From the NCBI GenBank assembly GCA_022567895.1, contig JADFGC010000003.1, positions 1 through 38,589 on the forward strand: a stretch of DNA of 38,589 bases. Direction: 5' to 3'. The translations under genes were made by a program, and so were the position numbers. The stretch is from DRGT01 sp022567895 (GTDB lineage Archaea; Thermoproteota; Nitrososphaeria; Nitrososphaerales; Nitrosopumilaceae). The notes below the pieces were generated by a model. It saw only the letters and a list, made by a program, of their open reading frames with translations, had not been told where the DNA came from and searched no databases. Shown here piece by piece: positions 1-8,520 of the stretch (the stretch's first letter is position 1; each line of letters begins with the position of its first letter).

Positions 1-446
1 TCCATGTCAAGATCCATGATGCGTATATTCTCGTTTCTCAACTCCTCAAAGACTCCCTCCTGTAGTTTTCTTGAGACAAGCGCAACTACACTTAGTCCAA
101 GTTTAGATAACAAACCAAGGGCTATCCCAAAGTTCCCTGAAGTGGCTTCAATTATTGTCTGTCCACTTTTAAGCTTCCCTGTAACAATGGCATCATGGAT
201 TATGTGGACTGCAGGCCTGACTTTAATTGAGCCTGTTAGTAAATTAGAATCAAACTTGCCGAAAACTTTTAGATCTGCATCGGCAAGATTCAGGTTGTAC
301 ACGTTTTTTGCACATTCTTTCAAATCTTCAGTAACATCAATCAGTGGTGTTGCGTTGACAACCTTTGCTTCGCCCTGTTTCTCTTCCAGATGAGGAACCT
401 TACTCCATATCTCTTGTTGAAAGTGTTCAAGTAGAATGTTGTCCAT
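1..446 (-). CDS. PLP-dependent cysteine synthase-family enzyme (C-terminus beyond window)
   Basis: Reading the minus strand from ATG at 446 gives 148 codons that run off the window edge. The translation has the hallmarks of the cysteine synthase/cystathionine beta-synthase fold-type II family: S-I-K-V-R at residues 73-77, where K75 is the expected PLP Schiff-base lysine, and an A-T-S-G-N-F-G phosphate/substrate loop at about 101-107. This family makes cysteine, or related amino acids, by beta-replacement on an activated serine. An extra segment of about 60 residues precedes the catalytic core, so the exact substrate (O-acetylserine, O-phosphoserine or other) cannot be assigned. The family call is secure; the reaction is inferred. 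Confidence 0.8.
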   Translation of the reverse strand, partial: MDNILLEHFQQEIWSKVPHLEEKQGEAKVVNATPLIDVTEDLKECAKNVYNLNLADADLKVFGKFDSNLLTGSIKVRPAVHIIHDAIVTGKLKSGQTIIEATSGNFGIALGLLSKLGLSVVALVSRKLQEGVFEELRNENIRIMDLDM

Positions 447-508
447 ATTACCATCTGATTTTTTGCTTAATTTAGAACTTTGCTATATAGTTACAAAAAT
501 TGTTTAGA

Positions 509-2074
509 TTAACCGTCTCCCAAAACATTTAGAACTTTTTTTGGAATATCATTTAACCTACTAACCGCAAGAGTTCTTTCATATCCTAAATGTCTTAGAT
601 TATTAGCAATCATTGTTGCTCGCATAGTATTTGGCCCTAACCCAATTGCAACCATCTTAATTCCCATTGATTTTAATGACTTTAGCATAGAGCGCACCGC
701 TGTAGGATCTGAAGGTTCACCATCGGTTAGTGTTAGAAAAATGTCAGGTTTTTTTGATTGCATAATTGGATACATCTTGTCATACACTTCAGCCAATGGA
801 GTGCCTCCATTTGCAACAATTTGTGCCAGTCTCTTAGCACAAACATTATTCCATTTCATATCGGCTGATTTTACTAGCCAACAAACAACTGAGCGTGCTT
901 GGGTATTAAACGCATAAACTGCAAATTTTATTTTTAGATAAGAAAGAACTTCACACAGTGCTAGAGTTGCTTTTTTGTATTCCAGTTGATCAGAAGCAAT
1001 ACTAGATGAATGATCTAACAGAATTACAATTTTTGTTTTAATTGTCTTTTTTACATCAGTGAAAAATGGTTCATGACCCTCAATGTATGATTCTTCATCA
1101 AACTCTTCTCCAGAACGAAGATGATGTTCTTTCCAGCCAGATTTCCAATCTTTGAATTTTGTTTTTAGGCTGTTAATAAGATCTAAATCATAAATTGTGG
1201 TTTCATCCACGCTTGTTGATTTTGGAATCTGCACTCCAATTGTTTCAACACCTAGACCCCTGTTTTCATTTTTCTTGTTTTCATCAAGCAGAACTTTGTA
1301 TTCATCAAACACATTCTCACCTTTGACAGCTGCCTTTGGATCAACTTTACCAAAATCTCCTTCACGATGTTTTGAAACTTTGATAAGGGATTTTAGAAGT
1401 TCTTCTTCGGTAATTGCCATACCTGGTTTCATTTTTGGAATAGCTATTGGAATTGTCATTAAAGAATCAATATCTAAAATTTTGATTATTTCTGGAATTT
1501 GTTTTTCTATCCATTCTGTTTCATAATTGTTGTCAATTGCTTTTTGAAGAATTTTTTTTGCATATTTAGCTGCTTTGTATACCTTATCATAATGGCTTGC
1601 TTGGACTTCACCTTTTAATGCTCCAAACAAAAAATATTGGAAAAATGCTTCAACAATTCTTGGTTTTCCATAAATAGAGTTTAGTAATGGTCGATAATTC
1701 CATTGAAAACCATAATTGAAAATAATTTCTTCATCCATCCCCCTCCATGTCTTTCTACCAAGTAATTCTATTCTTCTTGTCTCAATCGTGTTTAGAATAA
1801 ACCCATAGGCATGATCGTTACTGAGAATCTTTTTACAAAATCTTAGTCTCATTGACTCACACCATAAAGTTGCACGAAATTGTCTATATCTTTGAAAATC
1901 ATCACCAACGTATTTTTCTATGGGAGATAAGATTACTCGTTTTTCTTTGAGTCTAGTTTTTGTATCAGCTTTATCAGAAAATTCTACTGTAACATTTTCT
2001 TTTCCAGACCAACGTCTAACAAGAAATGTAGCAATTTCAATTAATGTGTCATGGCGAAAATTAAGTGCTTGCAT
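509..2074 (-). CDS. VWA-domain protein (CoxE/NorD/CbbO-like), partner of MoxR ATPase
   Basis: The 521-residue protein carries a C-terminal von Willebrand factor A domain at about 345-515. Its MIDAS metal site is visible: D354-x-S356-x-S358, T425 in the G-G-T-P motif, and D451 in T-D-G-E-P. The N-terminal 340 residues are mostly helical and charged and I do not recognise them. The ATG lies directly against the stop of the upstream MoxR-type ATPase (2075-2872), so the two are co-transcribed. Known MoxR/VWA pairs act as ATP-driven chaperones that insert metals or activate enzymes (CbbQ/CbbO, NorQ/NorD, cobalt or magnesium chelatase subunits). The client here is unknown. No catalytic chelatase subunit lies nearby. 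Confidence 0.8.
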   Translation of the reverse strand: MQALNFRHDTLIEIATFLVRRWSGKENVTVEFSDKADTKTRLKEKRVILSPIEKYVGDDFQRYRQFRATLWCESMRLRFCKKILSNDHAYGFILNTIETRRIELLGRKTWRGMDEEIIFNYGFQWNYRPLLNSIYGKPRIVEAFFQYFLFGALKGEVQASHYDKVYKAAKYAKKILQKAIDNNYETEWIEKQIPEIIKILDIDSLMTIPIAIPKMKPGMAITEEELLKSLIKVSKHREGDFGKVDPKAAVKGENVFDEYKVLLDENKKNENRGLGVETIGVQIPKSTSVDETTIYDLDLINSLKTKFKDWKSGWKEHHLRSGEEFDEESYIEGHEPFFTDVKKTIKTKIVILLDHSSSIASDQLEYKKATLALCEVLSYLKIKFAVYAFNTQARSVVCWLVKSADMKWNNVCAKRLAQIVANGGTPLAEVYDKMYPIMQSKKPDIFLTLTDGEPSDPTAVRSMLKSLKSMGIKMVAIGLGPNTMRATMIANNLRHLGYERTLAVSRLNDIPKKVLNVLGDG

Positions 2075-2872
2075 CTAGTTACCAAACATTGAGGTAATGA
2101 TGTCACTTACTTTTTGATATTCAACATTTCCCCATTGCGCATATACATTTCCAAAAACAATGTTTGCAGCTTCTTTTGTTGAAATTCCTGAATCAAGCAT
2201 TTTACCATATGAAATAGTTTCTCTTAGACTTGGAGAATAATACAACTCTTCAACCGCTGCCGCTTGACGCAAATTATTTGCAAGTTTTATTCCCTGAATG
2301 AGATCTTTTTCATTATTTCCTGAAACATATTTTTTCACAATTTGTAATTCAATTTCTTCTGGTGGATATTCTAGTCTAATTCTTACAGGAAATCTACTAA
2401 TAATCTGTGGTGGCAGTTCTTTTGTTCCAACATGTGTTAGTGGATTAATTGTTGCAACAACAAACCAATCTTTATTTGCGTTTATCACTTCACCAGCAGA
2501 TTCCTTTAGTACAATTTGACGTCTGTCATCTAATGCCTCATCTAATCTCAAAAGAACATCTGGTTCAGAAGAATTTAACTCATCAAGATAAAGCATGCTT
2601 CCTTCTTTCATGGATTTTACCAAAATTCCCTCATCAAAACCAACCGAGCCTTCAGTTAGAGTTTTGGTTCCAACAAGATGGCTTTCTCTAGTTCTTAGAC
2701 TAAAGTTAATACTTACAAGTTTTTTTGATTTTCTTTTAGCAAAATCTCTCACCAAAGTAGTTTTTCCTGTACCTTTGGGACCAATAATGAGAACAAACAA
2801 GTCAGCATCATGTGCTTTGTTTAGAATTTCTATTGAGTTATTCCAGTCTAGATAACTAATTTCTTGTAACAA
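2075..2872 (-). CDS. MoxR/CbbQ-type AAA+ ATPase
   Basis: This 265-residue AAA+ ATPase has Walker A G-P-K-G-T-G-K-T-T at 31-39 and Walker B ending L-Y-L-D-E at 94-98, followed by N-S-S-E typical of MoxR proteins, and an arginine-rich sensor region around V-A-T-I-N-P and I-S-R-F-P. It starts at TTG (2870-2872); the only in-frame upstream codons before a stop give no ATG, and the next methionine lies beyond Walker A, so TTG is needed. It abuts the VWA gene downstream. Family knowledge says it works as a hexamer that remodels a target protein through the VWA partner. CobS-like, GvpN-like and NorQ-like readings cannot be separated from the sequence alone. Confidence 0.85.
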   Translation of the reverse strand: MLQEISYLDWNNSIEILNKAHDADLFVLIIGPKGTGKTTLVRDFAKRKSKKLVSINFSLRTRESHLVGTKTLTEGSVGFDEGILVKSMKEGSMLYLDELNSSEPDVLLRLDEALDDRRQIVLKESAGEVINANKDWFVVATINPLTHVGTKELPPQIISRFPVRIRLEYPPEEIELQIVKKYVSGNNEKDLIQGIKLANNLRQAAAVEELYYSPSLRETISYGKMLDSGISTKEAANIVFGNVYAQWGNVEYQKVSDIITSMFGN

Positions 2873-2908
2873 TGTTCATTAGAATTGGAACTTTTTTACA
2901 AATAAGTC

Positions 2909-4375
2909 TTAGTTCTGAAAGGACATTAGTTTGGTTTTAGATTCATCTAACACCCGATGTAATTTCTTACTCCAGTCGTAAAATCCATCAGGAGTTTCAG
3001 GATAATTGTAATAATGCTCGGTAAGCCACTTGTTTTGTTGAGTAGTATATTTGAGTCCACTTGCAAGTGTTTTGTTAAGTGCACCGCGAATAATCATTCC
3101 TAATTTTCCAAGTCCACCAAAATCAGGATGTTCTCCCTTTGAAATTGATTCAATGTCAAGATTTCCCAAAAAGTGTTTCATTCCATAACTAATTTGTTCA
3201 TTTGTAAGAGTTTGAATTAAACTTCTAAATAATTCAAGACCAGCAGTTTTGTATCCATATTCATTGATGAATTCTTTGTTGTATTTCCATAACCCTTTCT
3301 CAGTTACATCTCCAGATTGTATTGCATCAACTGCACATTTTCCAATAATTGTTCCTGCAACTAATGCAGGTCCAATTCCTCCCGCATCAAGTGGTTTTGG
3401 CATCCAAGCAGAATCTCCAACTATCACATACCCGTTTGCAACCATACAATCATTTTGTCTTCTAACCGAAACTTGGAAATTGCCTGTTGCATTGTTTTTG
3501 TCGTCAGGATCAGTTGAAAGTCTTGGATTTTTTATTGCTATATTTCTTTCAACGTATTCATTAATTAGTGTGGAAACATTGTCGTTTTTTCCTAATCTTT
3601 TGTTTCTTTTTTCTAAAAGTGTTTTTTCTATACCTAATCCAATGTTAACTTTGTTTTCACCTTTAGGAAAAACCCATGCATAGCCACCTGGTGCTATATC
3701 TTGATCCAAATGAATAATACAATAATCAGGATCAAATTCAGACAAATCTTCTTCTCCTTTATCAAAATACATGATGTGTCTTCCAGTCGATTCAACATCT
3801 CGGCGATCAATTTTCTTTTCAACCTTGTCTGAGTTTTGTAGTTGGTTTCTTAACATTGAAGTAACGCCAGTTGCGTCTATTACAAGTTTAGCAGTTTTTT
3901 TGTATGGTTGCTTATTTTTGTTATCTACTCCTTGGACTCCAATCACTTGACCGTTATCATAAAGCAGACCAGTTAGATTAATTTCAAAATCAAAATTAAT
4001 TCCCATTTTTCTAGCTCTCTCATTCTGGCGCTCAGGAAGTTTTTGCCTATTGAGCATGTAACCTTCTCCATCAAAAGGAATCGAAGTTTCTCTATCTGGG
4101 GAAAATGCCATGACTCCTTTTACTTTGTGTTCAATTTCTGGTTCAGTCCATGGAACTTTGATACGTTCTGTCATGTAATCAACAGTTTCTTTGCTGACCG
4201 CATCACCACAAATCCATCCACTGATACTTTTTTGACCTGGTAAATGACTAGGACTTCGGTCAATCACTAGAACCTTTAATCCTTGATTAGAATAATGTGC
4301 AACCGATTGAGCTGCTACAGTACCTGTTAGTCCTCCACCAGCTACAATTACATCGAAATCCGTCACAATCCCCAC
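2909..4375 (-). CDS. Geranylgeranyl reductase-family FAD-dependent oxidoreductase
   Basis: The 488-residue flavoprotein opens with a dinucleotide-binding fold, V-I-V-A-G-G-G-L-T-G-T-V at about 9-20, and has a second FAD motif, G-D-S-A-W-M-P-K-P-L-D-A-G-G-I-G-P-A-L near 321-339. This arrangement is typical of the geranylgeranyl reductase/digeranylgeranylglycerophospholipid reductase family, which saturates isoprenoid double bonds of archaeal membrane lipids. It starts at GTG (4373-4375); a second in-frame GTG three codons downstream (4364-4366) is equally possible. Archaea usually have several paralogues, so a role in quinone or carotenoid side-chain reduction is possible. It is separated from upstream genes by the structured intergenic element at 4424-4494. 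Confidence 0.85.
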   Translation of the reverse strand: MGIVTDFDVIVAGGGLTGTVAAQSVAHYSNQGLKVLVIDRSPSHLPGQKSISGWICGDAVSKETVDYMTERIKVPWTEPEIEHKVKGVMAFSPDRETSIPFDGEGYMLNRQKLPERQNERARKMGINFDFEINLTGLLYDNGQVIGVQGVDNKNKQPYKKTAKLVIDATGVTSMLRNQLQNSDKVEKKIDRRDVESTGRHIMYFDKGEEDLSEFDPDYCIIHLDQDIAPGGYAWVFPKGENKVNIGLGIEKTLLEKRNKRLGKNDNVSTLINEYVERNIAIKNPRLSTDPDDKNNATGNFQVSVRRQNDCMVANGYVIVGDSAWMPKPLDAGGIGPALVAGTIIGKCAVDAIQSGDVTEKGLWKYNKEFINEYGYKTAGLELFRSLIQTLTNEQISYGMKHFLGNLDIESISKGEHPDFGGLGKLGMIIRGALNKTLASGLKYTTQQNKWLTEHYYNYPETPDGFYDWSKKLHRVLDESKTKLMSFQN

Positions 4376-4423
4376 TCCGTTAATCGATATTTAAAATAAT
4401 CTTGTTTTTCGGATCAAAAAATT

Positions 4424-4494
4424 TTGGGTCGGATCGTCGCGGCGTCTTCAAGGCAATAGCTCAGACTGAGCGGCTATTATCTCCTCATTCCCAA
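4424..4494 (-). ncRNA. Putative small RNA, box C/D-like, GC-rich intergenic island
   Basis: Between two minus-strand genes lies a 71-base segment much richer in G+C than its surroundings. Read on the minus strand it is closed by a TTGGG/CCCAA terminal stem. Just inside the stem is ATGAGGA (6 of 7 to box C, RUGAUGA), then CTGA (box D'), TTGAAGA (a weak C') and CCGA (a weak box D). An AATAAATAA stretch precedes it by about 25-30 bases and a T6 run follows. An inner perfect dyad, GCTCAG-A-CTGAGC (4459-4471), offers an alternative fold. There is no ORF. The small-RNA assignment is inference; boxes C and D are both imperfect. Confidence 0.4.
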
Positions 4495-4521
4495 CATAGT
4501 TACAACTAATTCTTATTTATT

Positions 4522-4950
4522 CTAGTTGTTCACTTTCAAAAGTTCAGAATAAATTTTAGTCGTATCTTTTTTGTTATAAATCGGAGTGAATATTTTCACT
4601 TTAACTGGATCCTTGTCTCGCAAATCAAGTTGTCCAACAACTAACTTTTGTTTATCTAATCTCAAATGAAAGGCAGAATTGTGAATTCTTTCTTCTAAAC
4701 TTTCTAGCAATTCTTGTTGTTGGTCTTTTGGCAAATCAGAAACTAATTTTTCGACAAAACTTTTTGCGTCTTTTTTTGTCAGTTTTGTTTGTAACATAGT
4801 TATTGGATTATCAAAGTGACCCTTTAGATTTTGAATGTTAAATTTTTTTTGTTTAATTTGAAATAGTTCTTCAAAGGCATCAAAAATTTTTGAAATGTCT
4901 TCTGTTGCATGAACTATCACATCAACGGTTACTTCGATTTTAGGGTTCAT
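4522..4950 (-). CDS. PF01877-type RNA-binding protein (COG1325)
   Basis: The 142-residue protein matches the pattern of the archaeal COG1325/PF01877 family: V-H-A-T-E-D near 13-18, a G-H-x-x-N-P-I motif at about 44-50, and a C-terminal H-L-R-L-D-K-Q block followed by a strand-rich end. Members are annotated as RNA-binding or predicted exosome-associated proteins, without a firmly established reaction. It is the last gene of the minus-strand translation operon, 26 bases after the eS1 gene, which supports a role in RNA metabolism or ribosome function. Length is normal and the ATG start is clear. Confidence 0.75.
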   Translation of the reverse strand: MNPKIEVTVDVIVHATEDISKIFDAFEELFQIKQKKFNIQNLKGHFDNPITMLQTKLTKKDAKSFVEKLVSDLPKDQQQELLESLEERIHNSAFHLRLDKQKLVVGQLDLRDKDPVKVKIFTPIYNKKDTTKIYSELLKVNN

Positions 4951-4976
4951 TAGTAATTAGTAAAATCAGTAACTTC

Positions 4977-5588
4977 TTAGGCTTGAAGAAGTGCAATTTC
5001 TTTCTCTGCAGTTCTTACTAGCTTGACTTTTTCAAGTCCCAAATGTCTAATTCTAATCAATTTTTTAGCAGCAGCCATAATATCCGAATTTATTTTTCCA
5101 TAGCATGTAGCCTGTACAAATTGGTCAATGGTCATTTGAGGAACTGTCTTTTCAATGACATCTTTTGCAATCAATCTGAGAGCGTTTTTTCTTGAGGTGT
5201 TTAGCTGTCTATGGGTTAGTGCTACTACCTTTATTCTGAAAATGTAACCGTCCTTTGTTTTTGCATCAATGATAAAATTAATTTTGGATGATCCTCTTCT
5301 AACAAGACTTCGCAAAAATTCCTTTGCATATTCATATTTTTTGAAAATTGTTTGTGCTTTGTCACCTTGAATTTTACTTATTTGGAAGAATATTTTGTAT
5401 TGATGTTGAGATGGATCTCCTTTTAGAATATCAAATAGTGTCAAATCAATAACTCTGCCAATTGCATTTTTCTCATCAGTTATTGGAACATATGCTACTG
5501 GAACGTTGTTAAATGAATCTGGAGCAAAAACTGTAATCCATTTCTTCTCTCTCCACTTGTCCTTTACTCTAGTTTTTCTCCGTGCCAA
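4977..5588 (-). CDS. rps3ae: Small ribosomal subunit protein eS1 (S3Ae)
   Basis: The 203-residue basic protein is recognised as eS1: it begins A-R-R-K-T-R-V-K-D-K-W-R-E-K-K-W and continues with the conserved P-I-T-D-E-K-N-A-I-G-R-V segment near 36-47. It is a component of the archaeal/eukaryal 30S/40S platform near the mRNA exit. The start is TTG (5586-5588), which directly encodes the conserved N-terminus; no ATG fits. It lies between serS and the PF01877 gene in the same direction, as part of the operon starting with uS15. Confidence 0.93.
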   Translation of the reverse strand: MARRKTRVKDKWREKKWITVFAPDSFNNVPVAYVPITDEKNAIGRVIDLTLFDILKGDPSQHQYKIFFQISKIQGDKAQTIFKKYEYAKEFLRSLVRRGSSKINFIIDAKTKDGYIFRIKVVALTHRQLNTSRKNALRLIAKDVIEKTVPQMTIDQFVQATCYGKINSDIMAAAKKLIRIRHLGLEKVKLVRTAEKEIALLQA

Positions 5589-5628
5589 TTAGTAACGACC
5601 TTTGAATCCAAAATATAAGGGTATGTGA

Positions 5629-6891
5629 CTAGATTAAGGATTTTCCAATATAGTTTTGCAAAGCTTTTGGAACATTAATGTGCCCATCTTTAGTTTGGAA
5701 ATTTTCTAAAATTGAAACTAAAACTCTAGAGGTTGCAACCAGAGTACTGTTTAGAGTATGAAGATATTGTGTATCTTCATTTGTTTTATCCCTAAATCTG
5801 ATCTTAAGTCGTCTTGCTTGATAATCAAGGCAGTTTGAACAAGAAACAATTTCTCTATATGCATTTTGACCGGCCATCCAAGCTTCAATGTCATATGTTT
5901 TAGCTGAAATCTTTCCCATGTCACCACTTGAAAGAAGCATTACTTTGTGTGGAATCTCTAATTTTTGATAAAACTCTTCAGCTGTTTGAATCATCTTTTC
6001 ATGTTCATTCCAAGACTCTTCAGGTCGTGAAAAAACAAATTGTTCAACTTTCTCAAACTGGTGAACTCTGAAGATTCCTTTTTGATCTTTTCCGTGAGCC
6101 CCTGCCTCTTTTCTAAAACAAGTACTCACACCAGCATATCTTATTGGTAAAAGCTTTCCATCAATAATTTCACCAGAATGCATTGCGGCTATTGCATGCT
6201 CTGATGTTCCAATAAGGTAAAGATCCTCATCTTGAATTTTGTAAATTACATCTTCAAAATCTTCTGCAATTATTGCACCTTCCATAGCTTTTCTTTTAAT
6301 GAGGTATGGTGGTTGCACAAGAGAATAATTTTTTTCAGAAAGAAAATCTAATGCAAAATTTATCAGAGCCTGATTAAGTCTAACCAACTCGTTTCTAAGA
6401 TAATAAAATCGAGCACCAGAAACTTTTGCTGCACGTTCTAAATCAACCAAATCCAAATTATCTGATAGATCAACATGATCTTGAATCTGAAAATCAAATC
6501 TTGGGGCATTTCCCCATTTTCTTATTTCTTTATTTGCGGTAGCATCAGCACCAATTGGAACAGATTCATGAATTAGGTTTGGAATTGTGTAAGCAAGTTT
6601 TGCATATTCTTGCTCAATTTCTGTTTGAGTTTCTTCAAGCGTTGCAAGCTCTGATGAAACTTTTTTCATATCATCTAAAATTTCAGATGTATTTTCTCCA
6701 GCCTTTTTCTTTTCTGAAATTTGCAAAGAAACTTGATTTTTCTTTTTTCTTAGTTCATCAGTTTTAATTATGAATTCTCTTCTTTTCTTATCAGTATCGA
6801 CTAGAGCATCAATGTCAAATTCCACAGCCCTATCTTTTAACATCTTACGAATTTTGTCAGGACTATCTCTGAGAATTTTTGGGTCTAACAT
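5629..6891 (-). CDS. serS: Seryl-tRNA synthetase
   Basis: The 420-residue class II synthetase charges tRNA-Ser (and tRNA-Sec where present). The N-terminal 110 residues are a charged, heptad-like segment corresponding to the tRNA-binding coiled-coil arm. Motif 2 is visible as C-F-R-K-E-A-G-A-H-G-K-D followed by F-R-V-H-Q-F-E-K-V-E-Q-F, and motif 3 as S-R-V-L-V-S-I-L-E-N-F-Q near the end. This is the common SerRS type, not the rare methanogen type. The ATG shares one base with the stop of the upstream pcc1-like gene (TAATG), implying coupled translation. Confidence 0.95.
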   Translation of the reverse strand: MLDPKILRDSPDKIRKMLKDRAVEFDIDALVDTDKKRREFIIKTDELRKKKNQVSLQISEKKKAGENTSEILDDMKKVSSELATLEETQTEIEQEYAKLAYTIPNLIHESVPIGADATANKEIRKWGNAPRFDFQIQDHVDLSDNLDLVDLERAAKVSGARFYYLRNELVRLNQALINFALDFLSEKNYSLVQPPYLIKRKAMEGAIIAEDFEDVIYKIQDEDLYLIGTSEHAIAAMHSGEIIDGKLLPIRYAGVSTCFRKEAGAHGKDQKGIFRVHQFEKVEQFVFSRPEESWNEHEKMIQTAEEFYQKLEIPHKVMLLSSGDMGKISAKTYDIEAWMAGQNAYREIVSCSNCLDYQARRLKIRFRDKTNEDTQYLHTLNSTLVATSRVLVSILENFQTKDGHINVPKALQNYIGKSLI

Positions 6892-7133
6892 TATTCAATC
6901 ACCTTTAGAGCAACTTGTACATGTTCTAAAACCTCATCTACTGTAGCAATCAATTTTTTCATATCACCTTGACTTTGAAAATTAAAAACAAGTTTGTTAT
7001 CAAAATTTTCTAGTTCTAGAGTCAAGTTTTCTGGAAAATTAACATTGTCAGGTTCAAGTGCTTTTCTTACAGCCTCAGCCTTTTTTTCAGAAATATTTTC
7101 AAGAGTTACTTGAACTTTGCACGTTAATGACAT
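6891..7133 (-). CDS. KEOPS complex Pcc1-like subunit
   Basis: This 80-residue protein fits the CTAG/Pcc1 family: short alpha-beta fold, a conserved A-V-R-K-A-L-E-P-D-N segment near 20-29 and a C-terminal amphipathic helix. In archaea Pcc1 dimerises and bridges Kae1 within KEOPS, which makes the universal t6A37 modification of ANN-decoding tRNAs. Its gene sits between recJ-like and serS genes, in a translation operon, as in other archaea. The ATG (7131-7133) lies inside the 3' end of the RecJ-like gene, giving an unusually long 35-base overlap; no better start exists downstream. Confidence 0.8.
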   Translation of the reverse strand: MSLTCKVQVTLENISEKKAEAVRKALEPDNVNFPENLTLELENFDNKLVFNFQSQGDMKKLIATVDEVLEHVQVALKVIE

Positions 7134-8520
7134 TGGCTTCTAAATAGTCCAAGAATCCATCCAATTTGTCTTTAGTTATTTTAGCACCAGCGGCAGCATC
7201 ATGTCCTCCTCCTACTCCATCAAATTTCTCAGCTCCCTGTCTCATCAGCTCGCTTAGATTAACATTTAATTTGCATGAAAATGATTTTCTTGATGAAAAC
7301 TTGATTGTTCCCTCATCTCCATTTGTTCTTAGTATTACAATTTTTCCAGAATTTTTTGGAGAGCCTGCAATTAGAGATGAAATGGTTCCAGACATGGTTT
7401 CAGGAATTACGCCTTCTCCGTTAACCATTACACAATTTTTGCTATCTGAAATTCTCCATCTTTCATTTGCTAAAACATTCATGTAATTTCTAATCATTTT
7501 TCTATATTCAGCTAGAATGTTTTCTCCTTCTTGGAGTAGCTTATTTCTGTCTCCCATGCAAATTGCAATTCCGACACCAGCTTTACCAATTCTTCCACAA
7601 GAGTTTAGCATTGTTGCAAAGTCTCGTCCATCTCGCAAAAAGCTTCTTCTATCTTCTCTTGGAAAAGAGTAAGTGTATCCAATCAATTCCTCCATTATGT
7701 TTGTGGCATCTTTTCCGGCAGTGACTTGTGTAATGGCTTCAATGAGTGCTCTTTTTTCATCTTCAGAAAGCTCAGCCGGAACTCTCCATCTTTGCCCATC
7801 TTTGAGTTTGATTCCAGCAGAATTTATCAGAGAAAGACATGCGTCTCTGTTCCAAGTTAGTCCTTCAATAAATGGCTGAGATGTAAATGCAAGTGCATCT
7901 GGAAGAGGTCTTGTTTCTCGTCCAACCAATAACAAATCTAAATCAATTTCAAGTAGCCCTTCATCTTTTGCAGTTTTTGCAATCTCAAAATTTTTTCCAG
8001 TAAAGGATTTTTTTTCACCCTGATCCTGACGATCCCCTAAAGCTGATACAACTGCTATTGGAGAAAGATCCACGTTTTTGCCATCAAGAGAATTTGCTGC
8101 CAAGTATGCCATTCCGCCAGCACAAATTTCTGTACCGCCGTCAATTCCAAATTTCCAAGCATTAATCACTCGTTCATTTTCATGTTCAGCTTCTGAAATT
8201 TCATGATGATCTAAAACCACCCAGTTTTCAGCAAGGTTTTCATCAAGGTATTTTGCAAATCCTCCACCAAGGTCAGTAATTACATGCAGATCTCTAGAAT
8301 TTTTTTGAAGATTCGAAATAATAGATTTGTTTAATTCCTTTGTGGTTCGAACTGTGCAATTTGCCCCAGCCCGAATTAGGGCTTTGGTGATAATGCTGCC
8401 AGAGCTAAGACCATCACAGTCAATGTGTGTTAGAACAAAAATCGATTTGTTTGATTTTATGCAATCAAAAATTTTATCATGAAAATATGAAAGTGATTTA
8501 TTGAGATCTTTTGACATCAC
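7099..8520 (-). CDS. DHH-family RecJ-like phosphoesterase/exonuclease
   Basis: The 473-residue protein has DHH-superfamily motifs: T-H-I-D-C-D-G-L-S-S-G at about 31-41 (motif I), a D-L-G-G-G motif near 83, and V-L-D-H-H-E at about 101-106 (motif III). A C-terminal DHHA1 RNA/DNA-binding domain ends with G-V-G-G-G-H-D-A-A-A-G near 440-450. Archaeal members (RecJ-like, GAN) are Mn/Mg-dependent 5'-3' exonucleases linked to the replisome or to RNA turnover. The start overlaps the stop of rps15 by four bases, so it belongs to the translation operon. Whether DNA or RNA is the physiological substrate cannot be read from sequence. Confidence 0.88.
   Translation of the reverse strand: MMSKDLNKSLSYFHDKIFDCIKSNKSIFVLTHIDCDGLSSGSIITKALIRAGANCTVRTTKELNKSIISNLQKNSRDLHVITDLGGGFAKYLDENLAENWVVLDHHEISEAEHENERVINAWKFGIDGGTEICAGGMAYLAANSLDGKNVDLSPIAVVSALGDRQDQGEKKSFTGKNFEIAKTAKDEGLLEIDLDLLLVGRETRPLPDALAFTSQPFIEGLTWNRDACLSLINSAGIKLKDGQRWRVPAELSEDEKRALIEAITQVTAGKDATNIMEELIGYTYSFPREDRRSFLRDGRDFATMLNSCGRIGKAGVGIAICMGDRNKLLQEGENILAEYRKMIRNYMNVLANERWRISDSKNCVMVNGEGVIPETMSGTISSLIAGSPKNSGKIVILRTNGDEGTIKFSSRKSFSCKLNVNLSELMRQGAEKFDGVGGGHDAAAGAKITKDKLDGFLDYLEANVINVQSSSNS

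Noticed and set aside
4..393. Plus-strand ORF of 129 codons at the window start
   Set aside because: It is the shadow of the minus-strand cysteine synthase-family gene, whose active-site motifs are clear.
4455..4475. TAGCTCAG...GAGC resembling a tRNA D arm
   Set aside because: No matching acceptor, anticodon or T arm can be found around it; the palindrome alone explains the resemblance.
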